Shown: positions 34,825 to 50,003 of the stretch, in pieces
How positions within the stretch are numbered: position 1 is the stretch's first letter
Layout: each line of letters starts with the position of its first letter
DNA from: Pseudomonas sp. BN102
GTDB taxonomy: Bacteria > Pseudomonadota > Gammaproteobacteria > Pseudomonadales > Pseudomonadaceae
NCBI RefSeq assembly: GCF_029871245.1
Contig: NZ_SSON01000075.1
Coordinates: forward strand, 200,943-264,942
Direction: 5' to 3'
DNA length: 64,000 nt
Position numbers and translations under genes: made by a program
The notes under the pieces: model-generated
Seen by the model: the letters and a program-made list of their open reading frames with translations, nothing else
Databases searched by the model: none
Told to the model about the DNA's origin: nothing

Positions 34825-36012
34825 ATGTTCGAACTCGTAGATAACGTTCCGCAAACAGCGGTCATCAAGGTAATAGGTGTCGGTGGTGGCGGTGGTAACG
34901 CCGTCAATCACATGGCGAAGAGCAACATCGAAGGCGTCGAATTCATCTGCGCCAACACCGATGCCCAGGCGCTGAAGAACATCGGCGCGCGCACCGTGCT
35001 GCAACTTGGCCCGGGCGTGACCAAGGGCCTGGGCGCCGGCGCCAATCCTGAAGTCGGCCGCCAGGCCGCGATCGAGGACCGTGAGCGCATCTCCGAAGTG
35101 CTGCAGGGCGCCGACATGGTCTTCATCACCACCGGCATGGGCGGCGGCACCGGTACCGGCGCGGCTCCGGTCATCGCCGAAGTGGCCAAGGAAATGGGCA
35201 TCCTCACCGTTGCGGTGGTGACCCGTCCGTTCCCCTTCGAAGGTCGCAAGCGCATGCAGATCGCCGATGAAGGCATCCGCTCGCTGGCCGAGAGTGTCGA
35301 CTCGCTCATCACCATCCCCAACGAGAAGCTGCTGACCATCCTCGGCAAGGACGCCAGCCTGCTGGCCGCCTTCGCCAAGGCCGACGACGTGCTCGCCGGT
35401 GCGGTACGCGGCATCTCCGACATCATCAAGCGTCCCGGCATGATCAACGTCGACTTCGCCGACGTGAAGACCGTGATGGGCGAGATGGGCATGGCGATGA
35501 TGGGCACCGGCTGCGCCAGCGGTCCGAATCGCGCCCGCGAGGCCACCGAGGCGGCCATCCGCAACCCGCTGCTGGACGACGTCAACCTGCAGGGCGCCCG
35601 CGGCATCCTGGTGAACATCACCGCCGGTCCGGATCTGTCCCTGGGCGAGTACTCCGACGTGGGTAATATCATCGAGCAGTTCGCTTCCGAGCACGCCACC
35701 GTCAAGGTGGGCACCGTGATCGATTCGGACATGCGCGACGAACTGCACGTGACGGTAGTTGCCACCGGTCTGGGCGCGCGTATCGAGAAGCCGGTGAAAG
35801 TCGTCGACAACACCGTGCAGACCGCTGCCGTGACCACCTCCACCATGGCCACCCGTCCGGAGCAGCCCTCGGTCAACTACCGCGACCTGGATCGTCCGAC
35901 CGTGATGCGCAATCAGGCACACGCAGGCGCGGCCACCGCGGCCAAGCTGAACACGCAGGATGATCTGGATTATCTGGACATTCCGGCGTTCCTGCGTCGC
36001 CAGGCCGATTGA
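34825..36012 (+). CDS. ftsZ: Cell division tubulin homologue FtsZ
   Basis: This 395-residue GTPase polymerises into the Z-ring. The nucleotide-binding tubulin signature GGGTGTGAAPVIAE, T7-loop NVDFADVKTVM and the C-terminal peptide DIPAFLRRQAD, which binds FtsA and ZipA, are intact; a flexible linker of about 60 residues precedes the tail. A strong AGGAAGGAGAGGGG RBS region lies before the ATG, in keeping with its high expression. Confidence 0.98.
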   Translation: MFELVDNVPQTAVIKVIGVGGGGGNAVNHMAKSNIEGVEFICANTDAQALKNIGARTVLQLGPGVTKGLGAGANPEVGRQAAIEDRERISEVLQGADMVFITTGMGGGTGTGAAPVIAEVAKEMGILTVAVVTRPFPFEGRKRMQIADEGIRSLAESVDSLITIPNEKLLTILGKDASLLAAFAKADDVLAGAVRGISDIIKRPGMINVDFADVKTVMGEMGMAMMGTGCASGPNRAREATEAAIRNPLLDDVNLQGARGILVNITAGPDLSLGEYSDVGNIIEQFASEHATVKVGTVIDSDMRDELHVTVVATGLGARIEKPVKVVDNTVQTAAVTTSTMATRPEQPSVNYRDLDRPTVMRNQAHAGAATAAKLNTQDDLDYLDIPAFLRRQAD

Positions 36013-36066
36013 TGCACTGTATCAGGAGTATTAGGGTGATTGGTGTTCAGCAAAGGGCGGTTCTGC

Positions 36067-36072
36067 TATTAT
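36067..36072 (+). promoter_or_regulatory. Candidate -10 box of an lpxC promoter
   Basis: TATTAT with a weak upstream match TGTTCA at 17-nt spacing (36044-36049). Transcription from here would give lpxC a leader of about 46 nt, independent of the dcw transcript. Confidence 0.4.
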
Positions 36073-36088
36073 CGCCGCCCATTGTTGA

Positions 36089-37036
<948 letters not shown>

Positions 37037-37060
37037 GCAATACCCTCTTTCCTGACTTCA

Positions 37061-37088
37061 AAGGCCACCCTCGGGTGGCCTTTTTTTA
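37061..37088. terminator. Bidirectional terminator between lpxC and dciA
   Basis: AAGGCCACCC / GGGTGGCCTT stem with a TC loop and a T-run; the flanking A residues let it serve the opposite gene as well. Confidence 0.88.
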
Positions 37089-37121
37089 TTTCCGGGGTTC
37101 AAGGGAGGGCGCGCGCGTTTT

Positions 37122-37589
37122 TCACTCAGCCTCGGATTCAGAGGCCTTGCCGTGACGAGCCAGGCGCTCCAGCGCTTCGCGCAGCCTGGGGTCGCTGACG
37201 GTCTCCGCGGTGGCCTGGAGGCTTTCCGCGGCGGCGGGGGAGAGCCGGCCTTCGGTTGCCGGAGCGCTGCCGCCGCCGACACTTGGCTGGACCTTGAAGA
37301 TGATCCGCTCCAGCCCGGCAAAGGCCTCGAAAGCCTTCAGCTGGCGCAGCAGGCGGGTCTGCTGGTAGCGCAACCGGGTCGCCCAGTGGCCGTCCGTGAC
37401 TATCAGCAGCAGCCGGCCCTCGCGCCAGGACGCCACATGACAGTGCTCGCGGGCGGCGGGTTGCAGCTGGCTTGCGAGCAGTTGCTGCAACTGGTCGATG
37501 CGCTGGGCCTCGTTGAACAGCGCGCGCAACGGTTTCCCCTCGCGCAACAGGGCGGCGGGTGAGCGGGCGGGCAGGGGGCGAAAGGCCAT
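37122..37589 (-). CDS. dciA: DciA (DUF721) replicative helicase loader
   Basis: This 155-residue basic protein has the DUF721 core (around LVRVDQLQQLL- and AREHCHVASWREGRLLLIVT-type segments). DciA is the ancestral loader of the DnaB helicase, used by bacteria without DnaC. ATG at 37589 (MAFRPLPARS) was preferred; in-frame upstream codons lie in the dciA-secA spacer and add an unsupported tail. It is convergent with lpxC and divergent from secA. Confidence 0.86.
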   Translation of the reverse strand: MAFRPLPARSPAALLREGKPLRALFNEAQRIDQLQQLLASQLQPAAREHCHVASWREGRLLLIVTDGHWATRLRYQQTRLLRQLKAFEAFAGLERIIFKVQPSVGGGSAPATEGRLSPAAAESLQATAETVSDPRLREALERLARHGKASESEAE

Positions 37590-37873
37590 GGCAGGAAGCC
37601 TGAAGGAAAAACCGATGGGCCATCTTAGCAGAAGGCGACCCTGGACCAGACGCCCGGGTGGCTCCTGGCGGGACCTTCGGCGAATTCGGAACCAATCGGC
37701 TGCAAAGGGTTCGGAACCTCGGGCTGTAAGCCGATTCTGCCCGAGCCTGGGACGCGCCCCCGCTTTCCTCGACAACGAATCCGAGTAGAATGCCCCCTTC
37801 GCAAGCAGCCATGGCGGCTGCGCGGGCGACTCCAGGCCGCCCTCCATCCCAATATGTGGAAGATCCTCTCTAT

Positions 37874-40615
<2,742 letters not shown>

Positions 40616-40635
40616 GGCTCTGCTGTCATTCCCCA

Positions 40636-40669
40636 CGCCGCGACCGGCTCTGCCGCTCGCGGCGTTTTT
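40636..40669 (+). terminator. Terminator after secA
   Basis: CGCCGCGA / TCGCGGCG stem with a T-run of five, between secA and argJ. Confidence 0.78.
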
Positions 40670-40734
40670 CCTGTTAACCCTTGGCCGCCTGCGCCGCCCG
40701 CAGCCGGCCGCCCGATGACAAAGGAGCGCTTCCC

Positions 40735-41952
40735 ATGGCTGTTGGTCTTGGCCCTCTGCCTACCCTGCACCCGGTACCCGGATTCGAACTCGGCATCGCC
40801 TCTGCCGGCATCAAGCGCCCCGGGCGCAAGGATGTGGTGGTCATGCGCTGCGCCGAAGGCTCCACAGTCGCCGGGGTGACTACCACCAACGCGTTCTGCG
40901 CCGCACCGGTGCTGATCACCCGTGAGCGCCTGGCGGGCGATGTGCGTTACCTGCTGACCAATACCGGTAACGCCAATGCCGGCACCGGCCCCGACGGCCT
41001 GATCCGCGCCCGCCGCTCCTGCGCCAAACTGGCGGAGCTGGCTGGGGTGGACGAAGGCGCCGTGCTGCCGTTCTCCACCGGTGTCATCGGCGAGCCGCTG
41101 CCGGTCGAGAAGATCGAAGGCGCGCTGTCGGCGGCGCTGGCTGACCTCAAGGTCGACAACTGGGCCCAGGCCGCAGAAGGCATCATGACCACCGACACCC
41201 AGCCCAAGGGTGCCAGCCGCCAGTTCCAGCACGACGGCGTTACGGTGACCATCACCGGGATCAGCAAGGGCGCCGGGATGATCCGCCCGAACATGGCGAC
41301 CATGCTCGGCTACATCGCCACCGACGCGAAGGTCGCGCGCGGCGTGCTGCAGGACCTGGTGCGCGATGCCGCGAACAAGTCCTTCAACCGCATCACCATC
41401 GACGGCGACACCTCCACCAACGATTGCTGCATGCTGATCGCCACCGGACAGGCCGCCCTGCCGGAAATCAGTGCCGCCAGCGGCGAGCTGTTCGCCAAGC
41501 TGAAGCAGGCCGTGTTCGATGTGTTCATGGAGATCGCTCAGGCCATCGTCCGTGACGGCGAAGGCGCCACCAAGTTCGTCACCGTGCAGGTGAACGGCGG
41601 CGGCAACCATCAGGAGTGCCTGGACGTGGCCTACGCCGTGGCCCACTCGCCGCTGATCAAGACCGCGCTGTTCGCGTCCGACCCCAACTGGGGCCGCATC
41701 CTCGCCGCCGTGGGCTATGCCGGCGTGCCGAACCTGGACGTGAGCAAGATCGACGTCTTCCTCGGCGAAGTCTGCATCGCCAGCCAGGGCGGTCGTGCGG
41801 CCACCTACACCGAAGCCCAGGGGGCGGCGGTGATGGCCCGCGAGGAAATCACCATCCGCATCGAGCTGGGCCGTGGCGACTGCAGCGAAACCATCTGGAC
41901 TACCGATCTGTCCCACGAGTACGTGAAGATCAACGCGGAATACCGTACCTAA
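40735..41952 (+). CDS. argJ: Bifunctional ornithine acetyltransferase / N-acetylglutamate synthase ArgJ
   Basis: This 405-residue Ntn-type enzyme recycles the acetyl group from N-acetylornithine to glutamate in arginine synthesis. It is made as a precursor that cleaves itself before a conserved threonine; the segment [13 protein letters not shown] ([10 protein letters not shown]) carries the expected Ala-Thr-Met-Leu cleavage site. The ATG at 40735 has a strong AAGGAG Shine-Dalgarno 9 nt upstream. The location behind secA matches PAO1 as I recall it. Confidence 0.96.
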   Translation: MAVGLGPLPTLHPVPGFELGIASAGIKRPGRKDVVVMRCAEGSTVAGVTTTNAFCAAPVLITRERLAGDVRYLLTNTGNANAGTGPDGLIRARRSCAKLAELAGVDEGAVLPFSTGVIGEPLPVEKIEGALSAALADLKVDNWAQAAEGIMTTDTQPKGASRQFQHDGVTVTITGISKGAGMIRPNMATMLGYIATDAKVARGVLQDLVRDAANKSFNRITIDGDTSTNDCCMLIATGQAALPEISAASGELFAKLKQAVFDVFMEIAQAIVRDGEGATKFVTVQVNGGGNHQECLDVAYAVAHSPLIKTALFASDPNWGRILAAVGYAGVPNLDVSKIDVFLGEVCIASQGGRAATYTEAQGAAVMAREEITIRIELGRGDCSETIWTTDLSHEYVKINAEYRT

Positions 41953-41960
41953 GCGGTCGA

Positions 41961-42010
41961 CCTGGCATTCCCGATTTTCATGCCCCGATGAAAATCGGGA
42001 ATTTGCCAGG
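41961..42010. repeat. Long near-perfect inverted repeat (hairpin) between argJ and GST
   Basis: The arms at 41961-41981 and 41988-42010 pair over 21 bp, with a two-base bulge (AA) and a six-base loop (GCCCCG). The outer arm reads CCTGGCA and the inner arm TTCCCGATTTTCAT. No run of T follows, so it is not a classical terminator, although it could act as one. Confidence 0.75.
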
Positions 42011-42070
42011 GGTACAGGCAGCTTCCATGATCCAGGGAGACCCTGAGGAACTGGATAAAAGGAGGTAGGC

Positions 42071-42709
42071 ATGTCCCTGAAACTGGTTATTGGCAACAAG
42101 AACTACTCGTCCTGGTCGTTGCGTGGCTGGTTGGCCATGGAACTGACGGGCGCGCCCTATGACGAAGTGCTGGTTCCCCTCTACCAACCCGACAGCCATA
42201 AGCGCCTGCTGGGCTACTCGCCTACCGCCAAGGTGCCGGTGCTGCTGTGCGAGGACGGCGCCATCTGGGATTCCCTGGCCATCGCCGAATACCTTGCCGA
42301 ACGCTTCCCGGAAGCGCATCTCTGGCCCTTCGGCCAGGCCGCCCGTGCGCTGGCCCGTTCGGTCTGCGCGGAGATGCACAGCGGTTTCGTTGCCCTGCGC
42401 AGTCACATGTCGATGGACATGCGGCGCAACGAGCCACTGAACCAGGTGCCCGCTGATGTCGCCGAGGACATCCAGCGCATCTGCGCCATCTGGGCCGAAT
42501 GCCGTGAGCGCTTCGGCCAGGACGGCCCCTACCTGTTCGGTCATGCCAGCATCGCCGATGCGTTCTACGCGCCGGTGGCCAGCCGACTGCGCAGCTATGC
42601 CGTGGAGCTGCCGGCGGAAGCCGCGGCCTACGTCGAGACCATCTATCGGTGGCCCGCTTTCCAGCGCTGGTACCAGGCCGCCTTGCAGGAGACGGAGATC
42701 ATCGAATGA
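42071..42709 (+). CDS. Glutathione S-transferase family protein
   Basis: This 212-residue cytosolic GST-fold protein begins with a thioredoxin-like domain: LKLVIGNKNYSSWSLRGW and the cis-proline segment KVPVLLCEDG, followed by the helical C-terminal domain. The serine in SSWSLR is a likely glutathione-activating residue. The group is often called tetrachlorohydroquinone-type or YfcF-like; substrate unknown. A strong AGGAGG RBS precedes the ATG. It overlaps the Nudix gene by 4 nt, so both are coupled. Confidence 0.88.
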   Translation: MSLKLVIGNKNYSSWSLRGWLAMELTGAPYDEVLVPLYQPDSHKRLLGYSPTAKVPVLLCEDGAIWDSLAIAEYLAERFPEAHLWPFGQAARALARSVCAEMHSGFVALRSHMSMDMRRNEPLNQVPADVAEDIQRICAIWAECRERFGQDGPYLFGHASIADAFYAPVASRLRSYAVELPAEAAAYVETIYRWPAFQRWYQAALQETEIIE

Positions 42710-43647
42710 AACGAGTGCATGTGGCCGCCGCTGTAATCCGCGGCGCCGACGGTCGGGTGCTGATCGCCAGGCGCCCGGACGACAAGCACCAGGGCGGCCT
42801 TTGGGAGTTCCCCGGCGGCAAGGTGGAGGAGGGCGAGGCCGTGCAGGCCGCGCTCTCTCGTGAACTGGAGGAGGAACTGGGCATTCGCGTAAGCGCTGCG
42901 CGACCGCTGATCCAGGTCCACCATGACTACTCGGACAAGCATGTGCTGCTGGATGTCTGGGAAGTCAGCGACTTCAGCGGCGAGCCCCATGGCGCCGAGG
43001 GCCAGCCCCTGGCCTGGGCCTCGTCCCGGGAGCTGGGCAACTATGAGTTTCCCGCCGCCAACAAACCCATAGTGGTCGCCGCGCGCCTGCCGGACCGCTA
43101 CCTGATCACCCCCGACGACCTCGAGCCCCAGGCATTGCTGGCGGGCTTGAAGTCGGCCCTGGCCAGCGGCGTACGCCTTGTGCAGCTACGTGCCCCGCGC
43201 ATGTTCGATGCCCAGTACCGAGACCTGGCCGTGGACGTGCAGGGCCTCTGCGCGGGCCGCGCGCAATTGATGCTCAAGGGGCCGCTGGAGTGGCTGGGCG
43301 ACTTCCCCGCCGCCGGCTGGCACCTGACCGCCGAGCAGCTGCGCAAGTATGCTCCCAACGGTCGTCCCTTCCCCCGCGAGCGCTGGCTGGCGGCCTCCTG
43401 CCACAGCGCCGAGGAGCTGCAGCTGGCAGCGGCCATGGAGGTGGATTTCGTCACGCTATCGCCATTGCAGACCACCCAGACCCACCCCGACGCCGAACCC
43501 CTGGGGTGGGAGCGCGCCAGTGAATTGCTGCAGGGTTTCAACCAACCGGCCTACCTGCTGGGCGGCGTCGGTCCCGCAGATCTGGAGCGCGCCTGGGAGG
43601 TAGGTGCCCAGGGCGTGGCGGGTATTCGGGCCTTCTGGCCGGAGTAG
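42706..43647 (+). CDS. mutT: Nudix hydrolase (MutT-like) fused to thiamine-phosphate-synthase-like domain
   Basis: This 313-residue protein has two domains. Residues 1-130 are a MutT-type 8-oxo-dGTP diphosphatase with a complete Nudix box (G38 to I60, GGKVEEGEAVQAALSRELEE onward), removing oxidised nucleotides. Residues about 135-313 form a TIM-barrel domain like ThiE/TenI (LVQLRAPRMFDAQYRDLA, FVTLSPLQTTQTHPDAEPLGW, LLGGVGPADL). This fusion is common in pseudomonads, where it sits in the same place after the GST gene. Whether the second domain is active in thiamine synthesis is unknown, because several residues of the ThiE active site are not obvious. Confidence 0.88.
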   Translation: MKRVHVAAAVIRGADGRVLIARRPDDKHQGGLWEFPGGKVEEGEAVQAALSRELEEELGIRVSAARPLIQVHHDYSDKHVLLDVWEVSDFSGEPHGAEGQPLAWASSRELGNYEFPAANKPIVVAARLPDRYLITPDDLEPQALLAGLKSALASGVRLVQLRAPRMFDAQYRDLAVDVQGLCAGRAQLMLKGPLEWLGDFPAAGWHLTAEQLRKYAPNGRPFPRERWLAASCHSAEELQLAAAMEVDFVTLSPLQTTQTHPDAEPLGWERASELLQGFNQPAYLLGGVGPADLERAWEVGAQGVAGIRAFWPE

Positions 43648-43660
43648 TGAGGTTGCGAGA

Positions 43661-43755
43661 GTAGGTTGGGCCGGGCGGCGCTCCGCTGAGCTCAGCGAAG
43701 CCCAACGATGGGCGGCTGGAATGTTGGGTTTCGCTTCGCTCTACGCCAACCTGCG
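43661..43755. repeat. REP-like repeat element with nested inverted repeats
   Basis: Outer arms GTAGGTTGG (43661-43669) and CCAACCTGC (43747-43755) are complementary with one mismatch. Inner arms AGCGAAGCCCAAC (43694-43706) and GTTGGGTTTCGCT (43723-43735) pair with one mismatch, and the palindrome GCTGAGCTCAGC lies at 43685-43696. The core recurs inverted at 54534-54565. It lies downstream of the Nudix gene and convergent to the adenosyltransferase gene. Confidence 0.72.
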
Positions 43756-43777
43756 GCAGGTCTTCGACTTGCCTGGT

Positions 43778-43792
43778 GAATGAGTTCGCCCC
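43778..43792. repeat. Half-site of a REP-like core
   Basis: GAATGAGTTCGCCCC resembles, with one difference, the right arm of the large inverted repeat at 57494-57590 (GAATGAATTCGCCCC). Confidence 0.55.
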
Positions 43793-43804
43793 TATAGCGG
43801 CGAC

Positions 43805-44380
43805 CTATGCCTTGCTAGCTGCCTGCCACAGCACTTCATCCACCTGCTGGCGGCGGCCGATCAGGCGGGCTGCGACGAAGAGCAGGTCGGAAAGGCGGTT
43901 GAGGTAGGCCAGCAATTCCTCGCGCAGCGGTTCTTCGGCGTTCAGCCCCTGGGCGCGGCGTTCGGCGCTGCGGGCGAAGCTTCGGCAGACATGGGCCTGG
44001 GCCACCAGTGCAGAGCCGCCCGGCAGGATGAAGTTCTTCAACGGGCCCAGCTCCTCGTTCCAGTGGTCGATGGCTGCCTCCAGCCGATCGATCTCCCTGG
44101 CTTCCAGGGCCTGGTATTCGGGCATCGCCAATTCCCCGCCGAGGTCGAACAGGCGGTGCTGGCAGGGCGCCAGGACCGCGATCACCTCGTCCAGCCCCGG
44201 CCAGCGTTGCTGCCCCTCGGCAAGTCCCGCCAGTAGCAGGCCAAGCTGGCTGTTGAGGGTGTCCAACTCGCCTATGGCTTCGATGCGCGGGTGGTCCTTG
44301 CTCACCCGGCGGCCGCTGGACAGGCCGGTCTCGCCCTTGTCGCCGGTGCGGGTGTAGATCTTGGAAAGGCGATTGCCCAT
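43805..44380 (-). CDS. PduO-type cob(I)alamin adenosyltransferase
   Basis: This 191-residue enzyme transfers the adenosyl group of ATP to cob(I)alamin, making adenosylcobalamin. The ATP-binding N-terminus KIYTRTGDKGETGLSSG is diagnostic of the PduO family, with helical-bundle residues such as LNRLSDLLFVAAR near the C-terminus. It lies 1 nt after the sensor kinase stop on the same strand, at the end of a four-gene operon. Confidence 0.92.
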   Translation of the reverse strand: MGNRLSKIYTRTGDKGETGLSSGRRVSKDHPRIEAIGELDTLNSQLGLLLAGLAEGQQRWPGLDEVIAVLAPCQHRLFDLGGELAMPEYQALEAREIDRLEAAIDHWNEELGPLKNFILPGGSALVAQAHVCRSFARSAERRAQGLNAEEPLREELLAYLNRLSDLLFVAARLIGRRQQVDEVLWQAASKA

Positions 44381-44381
44381 T

Positions 44382-46400
<2,019 letters not shown>

Positions 46401-46446
46401 GGGGAAAGTAATCCGCAGCTGGGCTGACAAGCAGGTTAGCGCGGGG

Positions 46447-48317
<1,871 letters not shown>

Positions 48318-48539
48318 GTGGCAGGCTCGCAAGAGTGGGGAAGCGGAGTGTGGCGTTATGATATCAAGCCTCGTTCGTGCTGCCTTGTCGCCCTACCGTT
48401 CTGCCGGTTGCGGACTGCTGGGGACGGCTTCGAAAAAGTCAGCTTGTCGCTCGGTTATAATGGGTGCGCATTTTTTACCGTCAAGCCAGGCGCTTTCATA
48501 TCCGTGATGCAGATCGCGCCGTCTATCTGGAGGAATCCC

Positions 48540-49019
48540 ATGCCCTCGTTCGACGTGGTGTCCGAACTGGACAAGCACGAAGTCACCAACGCCGTCGACA
48601 ACGCCATCAAGGAACTCGACCGCCGCTACGATCTGCGCGGCAAGGGCAGTTTCGAGTTCAAGGAACTGACGGTCACCCTTACTGCCGATGCCGACTTCCA
48701 GCTGGAGCAGATGCTGGAAATCCTCAAGCTGGCCCTGGTCAAGCGCAAGATCGATGTCCAGTGCCTGGAGATCAAGGACTCCTACGCCTCCGGCAAGGTC
48801 GTGAAGCAGGAGGCCGTGCTGCGCGAAGGCATAGACAAGGAGTTGGCGAAAAAGATCGTCGCCCATATCAAGGAGAGCAAGCTCAAGGTCCAGGCCGCCA
48901 TCCAGGGCGAACAGGTCCGCGTCACCGGCAAGAAGCGCGACGACCTGCAGGAAGCCATCGCCGCCCTGCGTGCCAAGGAATTCGGCATGCCCCTGCAGTT
49001 CAACAACTTCCGCGACTGA
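48540..49019 (+). CDS. yajQ: YajQ family cyclic-di-GMP-binding protein
   Basis: The 159-residue protein belongs to the YajQ/UPF0234 family. [20 protein letters not shown] at the N-terminus, the [15 protein letters not shown] segment and the [13 protein letters not shown] end are family signatures. Members bind cyclic di-GMP and can affect virulence regulation; YajQ has a fold of two RNP-like halves. A TATAAT box lies at 48456-48461, but I could not find a good -35 element for it. Confidence 0.95.
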   Translation: MPSFDVVSELDKHEVTNAVDNAIKELDRRYDLRGKGSFEFKELTVTLTADADFQLEQMLEILKLALVKRKIDVQCLEIKDSYASGKVVKQEAVLREGIDKELAKKIVAHIKESKLKVQAAIQGEQVRVTGKKRDDLQEAIAALRAKEFGMPLQFNNFRD

Positions 49020-49072
49020 GCGGAACCTTCGCGACCGATTCGCGTCGCAACCCTAGTGTCCTTTGAACCTTT

Positions 49073-49106
49073 GCCGCCATGGCTTGTCCATGGCGGCTTG
49101 GTTTCG
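49073..49106 (+). terminator. Hairpin after yajQ
   Basis: GCCGCCATGG / CCATGGCGGC forms a perfect 10-bp stem with a CTTGT loop, followed by a weak TTGGTTTCG tail. It may end the yajQ transcript. Confidence 0.5.
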
Positions 49107-49135
49107 CATTGCTGAAATAACGCAGGAGAACGCCC

Positions 49136-49960
49136 ATGGAGATGAACGTCGACCAACTGGTGAAGGTGTCCGAGGCCTGGTTGCCCGTATTGCTGGAATA
49201 CAGCGGAAAGCTGACGCTGGCGCTGCTCACCCTGCTGATCGGCTGGTGGCTGATCAACGTCTTGACCGGCAAGGTCGGCGCGCTGATGCAGCACCGCCGG
49301 GTCGATCGCACCTTGCAGGGTTTCATCGGCAGCCTGGCCAACATCATCCTGAAGATACTGCTGATGGTCAGCGTGGCCTCGATGATCGGCATCTCGACCA
49401 CCTCCTTCGTCGCCGCCATCGGCGCGGCGGGCCTCGCCATCGGCCTGGCCCTGCAGGGCAGCCTGGCGAATTTCGCCGGCGGTGTACTGATCCTGCTGTT
49501 CCGCCCCTTCAAGGTAGGGGATTTCATCGAAGCTCAGGGCGTGTCCGGCACCGTGGATCACATCCAGATCTTCCACACGGTGCTGCGTACCGGTGACAAC
49601 AAGACGGTGATCATGCCCAACGGCAGCCTGTCCAACGGCATCATCACCAACTACTCCAAGCAGGCCAACCGCCAGGTCCTGTACGACGTGAAGGTCGAAT
49701 ACTCCGCCGACCTTTCCAAGGCCCGCGACGTGCTGCTCAAGCTGGCCGAAGATCCGCGCGTGCACAAGGACCCGGAGCCGGTGGTGGTGGTTTCTGCCCT
49801 GGGCGATACCTCCATCAATCTGTCCCTGCGGCTGTGGACGTCCAACGCCGACTACTGGAGCGTGATCTTCAAGCTCAATGAAAGTGTGCGCGACAGCCTG
49901 AGGGCTGCCGGCGTCGAGCTGGCGCAGCCGCCGCGCATGGTGCAGGTGGTGCCGAGCTGA
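49136..49960 (+). CDS. Small-conductance mechanosensitive channel, MscS type
   Basis: This 274-residue protein matches the length of E. coli MscS (286). It has three membrane helices (about residues 20-42, 60-85 and 88-116). The pore-lining third helix is glycine/alanine-rich (AAIGAAGLAIGLALQGSLAN) and leads into the conserved FAGGVLILLFRPFKVGDFI and the beta domain with PNGSLSNGIITNYS. It opens on hypo-osmotic shock to release solutes. It is convergent with ampG and ends with a terminator. Confidence 0.96.
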   Translation: MEMNVDQLVKVSEAWLPVLLEYSGKLTLALLTLLIGWWLINVLTGKVGALMQHRRVDRTLQGFIGSLANIILKILLMVSVASMIGISTTSFVAAIGAAGLAIGLALQGSLANFAGGVLILLFRPFKVGDFIEAQGVSGTVDHIQIFHTVLRTGDNKTVIMPNGSLSNGIITNYSKQANRQVLYDVKVEYSADLSKARDVLLKLAEDPRVHKDPEPVVVVSALGDTSINLSLRLWTSNADYWSVIFKLNESVRDSLRAAGVELAQPPRMVQVVPS

Positions 49961-49976
49961 GGTTCGGCGGGAAAGG

Positions 49977-50003
49977 AAAAGGCCGGCATATGCCGGCCTT
50001 TTT
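49977..50003. terminator. Bidirectional terminator between mscS-type gene and ampG
   Basis: AAAAGGCCGGCATATGCCGG hairpin continuing into CCTTTTT, with A and T tracts on opposite sides. Confidence 0.9.

Noticed and set aside
37774-37873. secM-like arrest peptide ahead of secA
   Set aside because: The short upstream frame is in phase with secA, has no export signal and lacks the arrest motif that SecM uses.
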